Notes: generated by a model not told the origin, from the sequence alone. A stretch of 64,000 nucleotides of DNA from Sipunculus nudus (GCA_026874595.1 CM049306.1:58162019-58226018); one strand, 5' to 3'. Counted from the stretch's first letter, positions 1-12,255 are shown. A program made the numbers and translations.

Positions 1-736
1 TATCACCTAGAGTTTATTCATATATACACAGAGCAAAGTAGATATCGCATACATTCTACAAATACAAGCCAAGTGAATAGCTTGTTTCAAGCGCGGACAA
101 AGGGCAATTCTTTTTAACGAGCAGAGGTTTGTCATTCCAAGGTCGATCACTATAATTCTTCCCGCTGAACTATGATGGTCCAAAGATGAATCTTTATAAA
201 ATCGTAAATTGTAAACTATGCATTCAAATTCTTAAAACATCTACTCGCCTCAGGACGTGCACGCTGACTACCTGTCTGTAAAGTTTATGGAGATCACACC
301 GTTTCGCACATACCACCGGACACACATACGCAAGCAGAGAACAACAGAAAAATAAAAACGTTTTAGAACTAGAAATCTGCATTCTACGGAATGCAAGCCC
401 CGCGTTGCGAGATTCGCATTGTGGGATACTTCCAAAACCGTGTTTGCCTTCACGTATTCTTAGTTTCATTTGTGGAAAACCGACTGTACATTTTGTGTAC
501 ATACCGACTGAGTATTCCTGGATGAAGTTCCTTAATCCGGATCATGTGCCGGGTCCACACCAAACCACAAAAGCACACATGATAAGTGGGAAGGGGGGGG
601 GGGGGAGTATACCGTATTGACGGAAACAATAAGTACGAAGATCTACTGTGGGCCTCTCCCACTTATGGCATGAATACTGTTAATCCGCATGCTTTTTACG
701 TGAAGAAGGGATCATATTGAGGTCTCAATACTTTGC
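1..736. other. No gene seen
   Basis: Only short open frames below 95 codons occur, on both strands and overlapping each other, with no recognisable domain. A run of about 13 G lies near 592-605. I see no RNA gene or mobile element here. Confidence 0.6.
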
Positions 737-912
737 CCAACTCCTCCCGTGTAACATAAGCTGAATAGATGGTTTATAAAAGAAACATTATTCTTACAGT
801 AAATTGATGTTTCTATACTCATACCCAACTCCTCTCGTGTAGCAGAATCAGAATAGATGGTCTGAAAAAAAGAACATTATTCTTACAGGAAATAATGATA
901 TTCGTACATCCC
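737..912. repeat. Two-copy tandem duplication, 88-bp period
   Basis: Two imperfect copies start at 737 and 825. Both share the words 'ccaactcct', 'gaatagatgg' and 'acattattcttacag' in the same order and spacing. They differ at scattered positions, so the duplication is old. No coding signal is seen. Confidence 0.75.
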
Positions 913-1287
913 CCGAAACCAGACATGATTGGCAGGTATGGTGGTGTAACCTTGTTCCCTTCGTTATTCACGGTTTGCCCCTTAAATGACCGCTTGTTAA
1001 AGATAATCAATCACAGTATGTGCAGTAGTAAATCACCCCCAGCTGTTAATAATCTCTGCCGATCGAACTTGTGAATCAGAACTTAGATCGATAGCAGCAG
1101 GTATTCCAGTTTTCTCTCTTTGCTTGGCTCTAACTGTATTTATGTACACGATAATATCATGGCAAAGGTTCCATGTAACAAATAGAAACGGTTAATGACA
1201 CCAACACTACATTGGGTATTCTCTTGACGTCACGCAGTTCGGTGGATGTACGATATTCGTCAGTCATTTGTTTTCTGACGCCATCAT

Positions 1288-1350
1288 AACAGGGACGTAC
1301 CCAGAGGGGTGCCGCAGGGGCCACGCCACTCCCACAGACTTTGCATGCAG
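1288..1350. mobile_element. Possible hAT-like transposon end
   Basis: The stretch begins with 'cagggacgtacccagagggg' and runs into a G/C-rich segment. Ends of the form CAGGGGCGTA-CCAG followed by G-runs are typical of hAT-type MITEs. I cannot find the opposite end or a target-site duplication, so this is at best a fragment. Confidence 0.3.
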
Positions 1351-1824
1351 CATTGTTGATTAATTTTTTTTTATACTTTCTAATTTGAGGAATAAATATT
1401 TGTCAAATTATGTTATGTATAAAATGATAATGCTTATATCAGGTATTATCATTATTTTATTCTTACATTATCAATGGTTGTGGATGGAAATAGATTGATC
1501 CCCGGAACGTTACTTCTGAATTGATCATTCGGTAATCAGATAACTTGAAAATCCCTATTGAATCATGTATTCCACACAAATGGATATTAAGTTAAATCGT
1601 ATGTAATGTTTGACACTTTGGTCAGTTCATTGTACATTTTCATTCATGCTTAAAAAATATTTTTTTTTAAATTAAAAAGTACAATATATTCTAGATTAAT
1701 CCTTGCCAGAATGAAAAGAAAGATATGAATTTTATTATAGGAATGTTATTATATTTACAACTGTGTACCATTTTCCAACATGTAGGCAAACATAAAGGAA
1801 TCCCTTTTCACTGGTTACGCCATG
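1351..1824. other. No gene seen
   Basis: AT-rich sequence with poly-T and poly-A tracts near 1365 and 1655 and no open frame of note. Confidence 0.6.
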
Positions 1825-3420
1825 GTCAATGAGTTGTTGTCTGACATCCATAATGAGCTGACCACTGGCGCCCATCATTAGGTTGGTCGCTGACGCCGAT
1901 CAATAAGTATATTTCTGACACGTGTTTATCAGTCCATCACCCATCTGATCTTTGACGCCAGACATCCAACTGATTTCTGACGCACGTTCCTCAATCTGTT
2001 GATCACTGACACCGGTCAATCAGTTGATGTCTGACTCCCGTCAATCAGTTGATCTCTGACGTCGGAGAATGAGTTGATGTCTGACTCCCGTCAATCAGTT
2101 GATCTCTGACGTCGGAGAATCAGTTGGTGTCTGACTCCCGTCAATCAGTTGATCTCTGACGTCGGAGAATCAGTTGATGTCTGACTCCCGTCAATCAGTT
2201 GATCTCTGACGTCGGAGAATCAGTTGATGTCTGACTCCCGTCAATCAGTTGATCTCTGACGTCGGAGAATCAGTTGGTGTCTGACTCCCATCAATCAGTT
2301 GATCTCTGACGTCGGAGAATCAGTTGATGTCTGACTCCCGTCAATCAGTTGATCTCTGACGTCGGAGAATCAGTTGATGTCTGACTCCCGTCAATCAGTT
2401 GATCTCTGACGTCGGAGAATCAGTTGGTGTCTGACTGCCGTCAATCAGTTGATCTCTGACGTCGGAGAATCAGTTGATGTCTGACTCCCGTCAATCAGTT
2501 GATCTCTGACGTCGGAGAATCAGTTGATGTCTGACTCCCGTCAATCAGTTGATCTCTGACGTCGGAGAATCAGTTGGTGTCTGACTCCCGTCAATCAGTT
2601 GATCTCTGACGTCGGAGAATCAGTTGATGTCTGACTCCCGTCAATCAGTTGATCTCTGACGTCGGAGAATCAGTTGGTGTCTGACTCCCGTCAATCAGTT
2701 GATCTCTGACGTCGGAGAATCAGTTGATCTCTGATGCCCGTCAATCAATCGATCTCTGACGCCGATCAAACAGTTGATCTTTGACGCCGGCGATCAGTTG
2801 ATCTCTGACGCCTGTCAATCAGTTGATCTCTGACGCAGATCAATCAGTTGATCTCTGACGCCGGTCAAACAACTGATATCTGACGCCGGTCAATAAGTGG
2901 ATCTCTGAAACTCGTCAATCAATTAATCTTTGAGCCCTGACAATCAGTTGATCACTGACGCCATGCAATCAGGTGTTCTCTCACGCCCGTCAATCAATTG
3001 ACATCTGACGCCCTTCCATCATTTAATCTCTGATGCTCTGTCAGGTGATCTCTGACACCGGTCAATTAGTTGATCTCTGACGCCGGGCAATCAGAAGATC
3101 TCTGACGCCGGGCAATCAGCAGATCTCTGACGCCGGGCAATTAGTCGATATATGGCGTACTGTAATCTGTTTAGCTTTACTACCCGTGAATCCGTCTATC
3201 TAATGCCCTTTAATTTGTCTTAAATCTCATATCAGTCAGTTGATATATGACGTTGAATTTTTTACGTGCTTCACTGAGTTGATCTTTGACGCCCGTCAGT
3301 TAGTTGATCTTTGATGCACTGTTATAAGTTTGTCTCAAATACCTGTGAATCAGTTTATCAAATGCCCTTCAATCTAATATCAGTTGATCTATGATGTCTG
3401 CTTGTCATTCCGACTCTGGT
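1825..3420. repeat. 25-bp minisatellite with 50-bp and 150-bp higher-order structure
   Basis: The basic unit is about 25 bp with the core 'cagttgatctctgacgcc' then 'ggtcaat'. From 2021 to 2720 it is organised as 14 exact 50-bp dimers: one half carries 'ctgactcccgtcaat', the other 'ctctgacgtcggagaat'. A single A/G difference (ttgatgt or ttggtgt) in the first half follows the order a-a-g four times and then a-g, which makes a 150-bp three-dimer repeat. On both sides (1825-2020 and 2721-3420) the 25-bp units are progressively diverged, as expected for an array homogenised in its middle. Not coding. Confidence 0.95.
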
Positions 3421-4304
3421 CTTCTCGACCGTTGATATCGATGCCCCCAAATCAGATGACCCCTGTAGTACCTATATGATCTTAGATGGCGTCCCTAGAT
3501 GGCGTCCAAAATGGTCGCTAAGTCCTTAAAATGGCCTTAAATAATTGATTTTTTTCACCATAGAGTTATAACTTTGGTAATTTCTATTACATGTTTTGGT
3601 TTGTGATTCCATTGAAACAAAATAAAGCATCGCTGTGTAGTCATGTGACTGGCAAATCAGAGATGCCTCAAATGGCTACACACTTTTATGGGTTAAAAAG
3701 TTGTCCGGAGGTTATAAGTTCGAAAATAAAGCCTGAATCAGCGTGTAACCTACACGTCTACCATAGTAAACAGAATGGGGGCTGAATAATCTTATTCTTT
3801 CGGCTAGAAGCAGTTACTTTTTATCATGGACGCGAGTTTGATGTCTACATCTGGGTTTTAGGGTGTACAAATAAAGACATTAAGAAAATAAAAAAGCATT
3901 ATTTGGTAATCATGTAACCTAAAATATCAAATATGACATCCAAGATGACCAGTTATGCACTCTTAACACTTGAAGATAGAACAGAACGAAGGTACTCGGG
4001 GATAACAGGTAATGTTGCTATGTGGTGCAAGGGACGGAATTCAACTCGGAGGTCTTGGACTCGGACCTATACCAGTCCAATATAAACAAGCTGTGTCGAA
4101 CATACTGGAAAACATGCTGCTAACATATACATGTAATATATGTATATCTGTAAAGAATGTTAAAATTGTAGATCATTCTACTTCTGTATCTACTGTTCAC
4201 TTTGCCCTTATACCCTTGTATTAATTTTTTATTTGTTGGGTCTCTCATCCCACATTACTAGCATCTTGGGAGTCTATCAAGTCCGGCGTTTGCGTCTATG
4301 TGCG

Positions 4305-4306
<2 letters not shown>
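3421..4306. other. No gene; diverged repeat debris
   Basis: Short direct repeats such as 'agatggcgtcc' (twice near 3490) and related AT-rich blocks around 3560-3680 and 3850-3960 suggest an old interspersed repeat. The open frames at 3591-3785 and 4012-4224 have no recognisable protein features. Confidence 0.5.

Positions 4307-4365
<59 letters not shown>
4307..4365. repeat. (AT)n microsatellite
   Basis: About 59 bases of uninterrupted AT dinucleotide. It forms a spurious reading frame of alternating Ile-Tyr. Confidence 0.97.
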
Positions 4366-4370
<5 letters not shown>

Positions 4371-4505
4371 CTTAAGTACGGTTAGTTTGACTTCATCAGT
4401 TTGTGCTACAGATCTGTTTCGTGAGAGCAGCATTCAAGCCGACTCACTCTTCAGGTACAAGCAGTATCACCGCGATGCATTGAATTCACGTTATGTGAAC
4501 AATAC

Positions 4506-4509
<4 letters not shown>

Positions 4510-4552
<43 letters not shown>
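4510..4552. repeat. (AT)n microsatellite
   Basis: About 43 bases of AT dinucleotide, the second of two AT tracts that bracket 145 bp of ordinary sequence. Confidence 0.97.
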
Positions 4553-4555
<3 letters not shown>

Positions 4556-4599
4556 CTGTTTTCATGTGCATTGACAACTGTATTGGGGTTTGGAAGTCC

Positions 4600-5620
4600 C
4601 CTTGATTTCATGAGTACTACTTCGGGAGTCTTCCTCTGTTGGGCTTCCAACAGGCTTTACCAGCAGCCTTTTTTAATTGCTGGCAAACTTATTTTGGGCG
4701 ACTTCAACTATGCTCATATTGGCAAAACATAGTTCTGAAAGCATTCCTTGGGCCTTCTTTTCTTTCTTTTGCCAGACCTGAGTTCAAAGTATAGACCTTG
4801 CACGGGAATTCTCCATACAAAAGACGTCCTATCCGACAAAGCTGAGCTTCTGAAATCCCTGCCTCTGTGATGCATGCCAAGATCTTCTCAGAAATAGACA
4901 AAATGATATGCTTCTTTCCGATTTTTTGTTTGATGTGCTGCTTTTGCTATTAGTGCAAGGAATAACTGTGGTATCCATGAAATCTTGTGGCCTGACTTCT
5001 TCCTCCAATACACTGTTCAAATTTTCTGCGCTGCAGATCTCTAGGTTGGTTTCATAACCACCTGTGGTGTGGGTTAGGGGTCAAGCCTATCGATGGTAGG
5101 TTACTGATGAATCTGATAATGTTTGGCTGCTATGACCATGGAAAGTCTATATATATGTTTATAACTGTGTTGCAATTTCTCTCAATGATAGCACTCTTCA
5201 CTTTTACTGGTACATGCACTTTGTATAGAGGAGGGGTGGCACTTTGTTTGGTAATTGCAGGTTACATATACTGCTTTGATGGAGCTGAAAAAAATATAAA
5301 GGTCTTTTTTCAGCACAGTCCTGCCTGGACCTTGTCAGCCTTCTGCTCACATCATGCTTAGTTCTTCCTTCACCATGCTGCTTGGGCCTGACTCTTCAGC
5401 TCTTCAAAACAGTTTTTTTTGTAAAGGTGAAAGACATTCTGCCAGGCTATGAAGGCCTTTTTGCTTACCAGCTCCTGACAGAGTTTCGTGGATGGTCAGC
5501 ATGTTTTCCAGGCTAGTGGCAAAGTTGTTAAGAACAATTTTTTATGTTCCAATTCATCCACATTGAATGTTCTAATGGACCTGGTTGGTTCCTTGTGAAC
5601 GGGTCCAATGTTTGATATTT
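4600..5620 (-). pseudogene. Possible decayed coding or transposon remnant (unidentified)
   Basis: On the minus strand this kilobase has a composition closer to coding DNA than its surroundings. Open segments (for example 4704-4901 and 4829-5020) adjoin in different frames and are broken by stops. I do not recognise a family, and no conserved motif stands out. It could be a degraded retroelement or host pseudogene, or simply chance open frames, so I give it little weight. Confidence 0.2.
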
Positions 5621-7189
5621 TAGAATACCTGAATAATCAAGCATTTACTACTGGTCTTGAAGATAGAAGATAGAACAGTAACTGTTTTTAACCATATTAG
5701 TGCAAAATTAAACGGCTGACATCTTGGATGCTACCCTGTAAGTATAATTTACCTGCACTACCTGCTAAAAGTTTTACCACTGGGCAAATAATTAACCCTA
5801 AATTTAAGTGTAGACACCAAAACTAAGGTAATGATATAAACAGTGACTCAATTTATGCAATGACGTAATTTGCCACCATTTTGATGCCATCTTTGACTTG
5901 CCAGCGATGAACTTTTTCGTAAACCAACATGTAGATCACATTCTCAGGCTTTAGAATTTGTAAATATCAAGGGATGCCAGTATTTTGTAAAATATCAAGC
6001 TAAAAGATGAGACAATTTTGAGGCCATAGCTCTAATTTATAAACAATGAATAAAAAATGTAAAAATAAATAGAACGTCCTTATAAATGAATAAGAGGGTC
6101 ATGATGAACATTTGTATACAAATACTTACTGATCTGTTACCCCGGCTTTTACCTCAAGCCATGTGATCACAAAAAGAGACTGCCACTGAAAATAAAACAC
6201 AGGAGTACATTATTTATGAAAAAGGGGAGGAGGGGGGAGGTCAAGCCAAGGAGAATTTATAAAAAAAATTAAAAAAAAAAAATCCCTAATTAATCCCGGA
6301 AAGGTCCAGGCTGCAAAATTTTGACTGAAACCCACAAAAATGTGCGGCGGATGAAAAAAAAGGGAGGGGAGAGGGCGGACCCCCTGGAACCCCGGGATGC
6401 GCTTCTGAATCAGAAGGTGTGTTGGATATGTTTGTGTTATTTCTCACAACAATTACCATGTAAAAGATAAATTCCGTTTAAACATAGCAAAATGGTAAAT
6501 CCCCCTCATTTTTGTTGATTTTCTTACCGGATCAACACAAGTATGTTCCTCAATGGTTACTGACGATACCCAACTTGTACGCCACACAGCAACCTGTTAC
6601 CTGTAGACCTGTAGACCTGTTACCATAGAGGTGGATTTACTCTTTGGTTTGTGAGCTCACATGCATTCTGTTGTGTCAATGTTATGATTACTGGCCGTTT
6701 GCCATGATAACGAGGCAATAGGGAGGATGGCCGTGACAGTACGTCCCCGCGGGTACAACTTGTGTCACGACTCAAATTCACACTCACCAACTTGCAGAGA
6801 CTGTATTCACTGCTATGCTTATTTGTTTACCCTTTTGCACATACAAGCCCAAGGTATGTCTTAATAATGTCTTCTCTCCGTATACTTACTCTTTTTTTTA
6901 TATATAATATGTACTATACTCGCTGTCAATCAATATATAAACAACTGATCAGCCTGATACCCAACACAAACTCTGAAAAAACATGACACCCACCAAATTT
7001 TGCAGAATACATATCCAGGGTGTCACCAGGCGACCAAAGACACCACATCACAGAATAGGTGCTCTGACCTCTTTGCCAACAAACCCCAACCAATCGGCTT
7101 CAATACATTACATTAAAAAGCTTCTCTGCAGTGATATTAAGGTTATCAATCAAATATAATATACACTAAAGCAAAGGACTTGTGACAGT
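5621..7189. other. No gene; repeat-like low-complexity DNA
   Basis: AT-rich sequence. Purine-rich G runs at 6220-6245 and 6355-6400 resemble the C/G-rich ends of hAT-like MITEs, but no paired terminal repeat was found. The frame at 6762-6986 shows no domain. Confidence 0.5.
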
Positions 7190-7390
7190 TATAGTCAGAT
7201 TATGTCGGATGTACATCATCTGGTTTCTGACGTCACTCAAACTTTCGTTTGATCCGTTACGTCCTTATCTTAGTTCACCTCTGGCACCTCTCAGACTTTA
7301 TTCTCTGATCTATGAATCGAATCCTACGTTTGGTGATCTCTGACGCCCCGTGATTCAGATCATTTAGGAACTCTGTCGGTCAGTTTAACG
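7190..7390. repeat. Diverged outlier copies of the 1.8-3.4 kb 25-bp repeat
   Basis: Phrases such as 'ggtttctgacgtcactcaa', 'ttctctgatctatgaatc' and 'tggtgatctctgacgcc' repeat at roughly 25-50 bp and match the core of the array at 1825-3420. The copies are few and strongly diverged, about 4 kb from the main array. Confidence 0.55.
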
Positions 7391-8819
7391 CAGCCTTCAG
7401 TCACCAAGGAAGCAAAGCGTGCATGAAGACAACGGGACCTATCTTATAAGTGTTGAAGGATTGGCTGCAGGGGTTGGACCCAACTCCCTCCTTCCAAGAA
7501 ATATGATTCTATGTGATTTACAAGTTACAAACCTTATGTCGTAAAAGAGCAAATTGAATAATTCCAAGCTACTTCGACAGTGTGTGTTATTGCTTATATA
7601 CAGCTCTCATCAATTTTAGTCATATTTTATTTATACAGCGAGTATACTCAGTATGCTATCTGATAAGGAAGTCTAACATGCATGACCACGCATAGTGTCA
7701 TTTTACTAAAGTGACGAAAACATATTGAAATATTTTCCTTAGCCAAAAGGACCTCTAGCTGGAAAAAGAAGACAACGTTTGTGTTAAAGCGACATTGCAA
7801 AAACACTTTAGGGAAACTTTCTGACAGAATTAATGATTAAAAATACGTGACGTTTCTCAAGGCGTTGTGCCTTGCTTAATATCCTTACTGTAGTCAGTCG
7901 AAATATTTACATCTTTGATCCGGGTGGTCTTTATATTATACGGACCTTCTTTTACTTAGGTAGTACTTTGTATTATCTCATAGTTGGTGAACCCAAACAT
8001 CTTCGTTAGCGATTGAGAGATAAAAACCACAGGACTGTATTTCTTTGTAATTGGCGGTCTCATAAATGATAATTTTCTAATTTCTCCACAAATTGGATGG
8101 AAAAGTAAAAAAGAGGAAGATAAATGAATACGAGAGTAAATTACAAACACTTTGTTCGTTGAATTTCTTTTTCCTATATAATAAAATGGACAAACGCTTG
8201 AAACCAATTCATTATCCGTACATCAACTAAGCATTTTGTTCAATAAATGAGCTAAATTAAGAAATAAACTAATTGTCCCTTCGTCAGTCTTCCATCGTGA
8301 TAATAGAGAGAGCGGCAAGAGAAACAAATACATGGTCCGCTCATCAACCATTAATTTTGATTATGAAACTAACAAAACTGTTTTACAAATTTTATACCGT
8401 TTTAATAACAAGTGTATCAGTAAGGCAACTTGGTTATATAGTGAAACAAGCAAGCTCGGAAATGACGGAGATGCAGTTCTGCTATTCAGCAAATTGGGCG
8501 TCTCATAGGAAAACAGAAAATGTCTTTCTGATTCAATCAATATGCAATAAATTGTCAATCATTCACAATTTTCTGAAAGAAAACGGGTTATGTTTAAAGC
8601 AAAGGGAAAAAAATAATGCATTTCATGTTTTCATCAAAGGCAGATATGCAACAGTTGAAGCGGACATCTTCACATAGGACATGGAACCTCTTTTTAAAGT
8701 AATTCAATTAACCTTTCAATTATAAATGTTGAATGTCTTTTTTTCTTCTGTTTATTATGTCTGAGTCTAAGCCATTGATGTACGGCGCCCGGGAGACAAC
8801 ATGGTGACAAATATTTATT
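7391..8819. other. No convincing gene
   Basis: The longest open frame is 8273-8677 (134 codons, plus strand). It is AT-rich, has no recognisable domain, signal peptide or splice context, and I regard it as chance. Confidence 0.5.
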
Positions 8820-8970
8820 AATTCGTGCGCACGATTTACTCATCCGTGCGCACGAATTACTAATCCGTGCTCACGAATTAGTGGCCAATGAGAACAGTTT
8901 TCTTATGTTGCTGGCTGAATGCTTATTGGCTACTAATTCGTGCGCATGAGTAACGAATTACTATAGCCAA
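8820..8970. repeat. Cluster of cgtgcgcacg palindromes
   Basis: The palindrome tcgtgcgcacga lies at 8823-8834. Further copies or near copies at about 8845, 8866 and 8936 are separated by 'aattacta' or 'aattagt' spacers in both orientations. 'gccaatgaga' occurs twice (about 8883 and 8964) next to the motifs. The arrangement looks like an inverted-repeat-rich mobile fragment. Confidence 0.7.
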
Positions 8971-9889
8971 TGAGAAGCAAGCACACATCGAGGTCTAGGC
9001 CAGGCAGGTAGATTTTGCGGGCACACAGGGTTGTTACTGGTGACAACGTAACAAATCACGATTTTTTACGCTTCTAACCGATGTTTTTTCTGTGTTCTTC
9101 TTGTTTGCTTTCCATGTCTGGGAGTTGTCACTTATATGCCAGCCAGGATCTCCGGTAACGCAATCCTGTTGTTGTAAACGTACATGTATGTTTACTGACA
9201 CACTATCATATAATCATGTATAAACTTTTAAAAAGAGAGAGTAAGTCCGTACGCCGGGATATTTTTTTTCCGGAAACCATTGTATTAAACCAAAATGAAT
9301 TATACCGTAGAATAATACTTATATTATTGCATAAGTATATTTGAATATACTTTTCGGACAAAACCCAAAGATGTTTGCCTGATAAACTATGGTAACTTTT
9401 ATGTAACAATTTTTTATTGCCTGCTCCTGGACTTACAAATATCCAAGTACTTGTGTTATAAGTTAAAATTCCTTTACAAACTCCACAAATCCTTTTATTT
9501 GAAAGTATATAGGACATCACCCGTTACTTGGGAAATATCTCAAGTGTACAGGTATATTCTGATAGGGCAATAAGCTGACACATTTTGGAGACCAATAGCT
9601 ATGCTGGATATAACAGTTAAAATCTGCACCTTGTGCTTGGTAAGCATTTCAGAGCTGCCTCAGTTTTCATTGCATTAGAAGCTGTTTTACATTGACGATA
9701 TTCTCAGGGTGGCTGACTTTCACTTAGCTTTCATTTGACATGCTTTTTCCTTGTTGACCAACATCGTAAGGTTTACCTCTGATTTTCAGTTCTAAAACGG
9801 TGCTTCTACTGTTAACCGATAAGTGTTCTCCATAAGGCTATCACTGATCCTGTTCCGGTTGAAAATTCTTACCAGTTACTAGTGTGACA
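8971..9889. other. No gene seen
   Basis: Ordinary AT-rich sequence. The minus-strand frame at 9206-9520 has no recognisable feature. Confidence 0.55.
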
Positions 9890-10290
9890 TTCGCCATCTT
9901 CTTCAAGCAGCAGCTCCCCTTACTGGACGTCACAAGTGTGGTACAAGCCACCATCTGGAAGTTCGGGGTTCCCTCTTAGGGAAATACAAGATAGCACGCG
10001 TTATATTCAGTTGGCAGAACTTTCCCGACTTCTGGAAATAAAGTTTACGGAAAACTATAATAGAGGTACGAGCCATTATATTGAAGCAGAAATTCTCCTT
10101 TCGGCAAGTTACAACTTAGACATAAGCCATCATCTGGAAGCAGAAGATTTCCATAACATCTTCTTGAAACAGAGGTTTTCTTCACTGAAAGGTATTAATG
10201 TGGCACATTTCATCCTGTACACGCTTTCACGTGTGGTACACATCAGTGTTATATTAAATTATACACTATTCAAGTGCAAGTCCTAGTCTA
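9890..10290. repeat. Degenerate ~55-65 bp tandem repeat, left part
   Basis: Variants of 'agccatcatctggaagcag' followed by 'ttc' and C/T-rich words recur at about 9946, 10071 and 10124, each followed by 'aagt' and 'acaa' words. This creates the open frame 9936-10286, which I do not think is a gene. The same motif resumes at 11085. Confidence 0.6.
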
Positions 10291-10794
10291 AGTGAGTCCG
10301 AGTCATTGAGCTTCGGATCAAAGTCTACCCTCTTCGGATCCAAGTTATTTTATAAACCGAGTAAAGGTCCGTGTCCGAGTGTCACATCACACACGCAGCG
10401 GACATATATTTCCGGTGAACTTTCACGCAAAGACTATTTCCAGGGCTTTAATCGTTCATTCGCGGAATTTGACAACACACTCCGCTTGGTGCCAGTCTAT
10501 GTCTCTGAAAAACGATTTTACTCTGACTAACCTCTTGGGATTGGGCCGACTTCTATATATACCTGCCGCAAAGAACTTCTGGAAAGTTCAAGTCAACGAA
10601 TGTTTTACAGCCTTCTCTACAATAAAATTATCAGCTAAACCTCCAAGATGGTTCTGTCAGATGCATCAAACCGTAGTCCAGAAGTTCCATCGCCTGATAC
10701 ATAACACACCGATCTACTGATCAACATATATATGATATACATGTATATGATAAACATATACACCACATACACAACGGAGAAATTTCATAGGACG
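10291..10794. other. No gene; part of a segment interrupting a repeat
   Basis: The segment between the two halves of the 'agccatc-ttctgga' repeat contains short 'tccgag' and 'cttcggatc' direct repeats (about 10290-10340) and an AT-rich stretch at 10722-10770. Open frames here are short and overlap in several phases. Confidence 0.5.
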
Positions 10795-10960
10795 TAAGGA
10801 CAGTCGAGGGGTAAAACGTTTGGGGTTCGATCCGCGGCATGCATATGAGATTGGGTTGCAGAGGAACGTCCAAGGCCGGTGGTTTTTCTCTGGGGTCTCC
10901 GGTTTCCTCCACCTCAAGACACTACCGCACGCCACCGTCCATTTCATGGAAAGTACTTTG
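10795..10960 (+). mobile_element. tRNA-derived SINE fragment (probable)
   Basis: The box-B-like word 'ggttcgatccg' lies at about 10828. It is followed by a G/T-rich body with 'ggtctccggtttcctccacc' at about 10896. The B-box of RNA polymerase III promoters is GGTTCGANTCC, so the match is close. I see no clear A-box, so the head is probably degraded. Confidence 0.45.
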
Positions 10961-11084
10961 ATCCGGTTTGATAACTATTTGTACAATATATGTAAAATAA
11001 ATAAAGCTAATTGTTACAATTGTGAAACAGGCGTTTTTCTATAAGGGCAGCTTCCCATTTCGGGTAGTTAAAATTTATCACAGT

Positions 11085-11265
11085 CAAACTTGTGGTGCCA
11101 GAAGTTCCCTTCACAGGTAATAGGAAGTGATACCCAAGCCATCTTCTGGACGCAGAGGAATCTCTTACAAGGAGGGACGTATATGAGCCACACTATTTTC
11201 TTGAAGCAGGTTCTTATACAAGAAGTAGATTGTTCCAATATCCGGCGATACGTGCTATTCCACAA
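11085..11265. repeat. Degenerate ~55-65 bp tandem repeat, right part
   Basis: The words 'gccagaagttcccttcaca', 'agccatcttctggacgcag' and 'agccacactattttcttga' continue the motif of 9890-10290. The two parts were probably contiguous before the intervening ~0.8 kb was added. Confidence 0.6.
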
Positions 11266-12079
11266 GGAAGGTACGTCTGAGCAGAACAAACGCACCATAT
11301 TTGTGTACTGTTGTTATAGGACAACTCATTACCTCGCAGCAAGAATCGACTAATATCAGGTGTGTTTCCTGATCAAACGCAATATAGGCCTGATCTTAAT
11401 GTTAACACACTCTCAGTAATGAGCTGACCTTCTTAGGGCACGCAGTTCATTTGTTCGCTTGGCTCGTGGTTACTTGTGTATGAGATATATCCAAGGTGAC
11501 CGAGGAGACTATTCACACGCAATATTTTTTAACATGAAAGAGGGGTTAGGGCATTGACTGATGCGGACATCACCGTGTTTGAGCCAACCCAGTGTCGCGT
11601 ACTGAGCGATGAAAACCTTTAGTATCTTTAAAAACTTTGCCGGATTACTTAAACAACTAAACGTCAACAGTCCTAAAAGAAGTAAAGTTCCCAATATATA
11701 ATCATGAACCATATATAATGGGGGAAGAAGACTCTAGGTATATAAACTGTCCAATACGACGTTGAGGGAGCAAAAAAAAATAAAAAAAAAAACTGTAAAT
11801 GTGAATAAACTTTTAACAGGCTCGAGCATGAAGAGTTTTCAATTTTCTTCTGACATCATACTTTTTGTGTGAATTCGCGAGTGTAATTCTTTATCCAGGT
11901 CCTTAACATTTCAAAATAATATTACAATACAAAATACGTCTGCAAAGAAATAACAATAAAAAAAGACAACAAATCTGGGCAAAAAACGTAACCGGCTTTT
12001 TACCTGGTGTTAAACATATGTTCGGAGCTCAGACTTCAGCTTTAAGAATATAATACAAGATCGTTGCACGAAACAGAAG
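11266..12079. other. No gene seen
   Basis: AT-rich sequence with an A-rich tract at 11770-11795. No coding or RNA feature is recognised. Confidence 0.55.
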
Positions 12080-12255
12080 CGAAGGGAGGGGCACCCCTGC
12101 CCCCCTTTTTTTATCCACCGGAACCTTTTTTAAGGGTTGCAGACACAATTTACAGCCGTGACCCCCTTTACCGGACCTGGGGACCTTTTTTGGGTTTTCA
12201 TTAGTCCTCCTCGGTTGGACCCCCCTTTACATAAATCCTGGATCCGCCCCTACGA
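12080..12255. mobile_element. hAT-like MITE fragment
   Basis: The C-run-rich block contains repeated 'acc-cccttt' and 'gaccttttt' words and ends in 'ctggatccgcccctacgat'. The form CTGGATCCGCCCCTG is a common right end of hAT-type MITEs. A matching left end (cagggg-cgg) is not clear, so the element is incomplete. Confidence 0.4.

Noticed and set aside
1825..3420. A CRISPR array
   Set aside because: The regular repeats have no unique spacers, the units are directly adjacent, and the DNA is eukaryotic.
4704..5020. A real gene on the minus strand at 4.6-5.6 kb
   Set aside because: The coding-like stretches are in different frames with stops between and I recognise no family; listed only as a weak pseudogene candidate.
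8273..8677. 134-codon plus-strand open frame
   Set aside because: AT-rich, no domain, overlapped by an antisense frame and without splice or poly(A) context.
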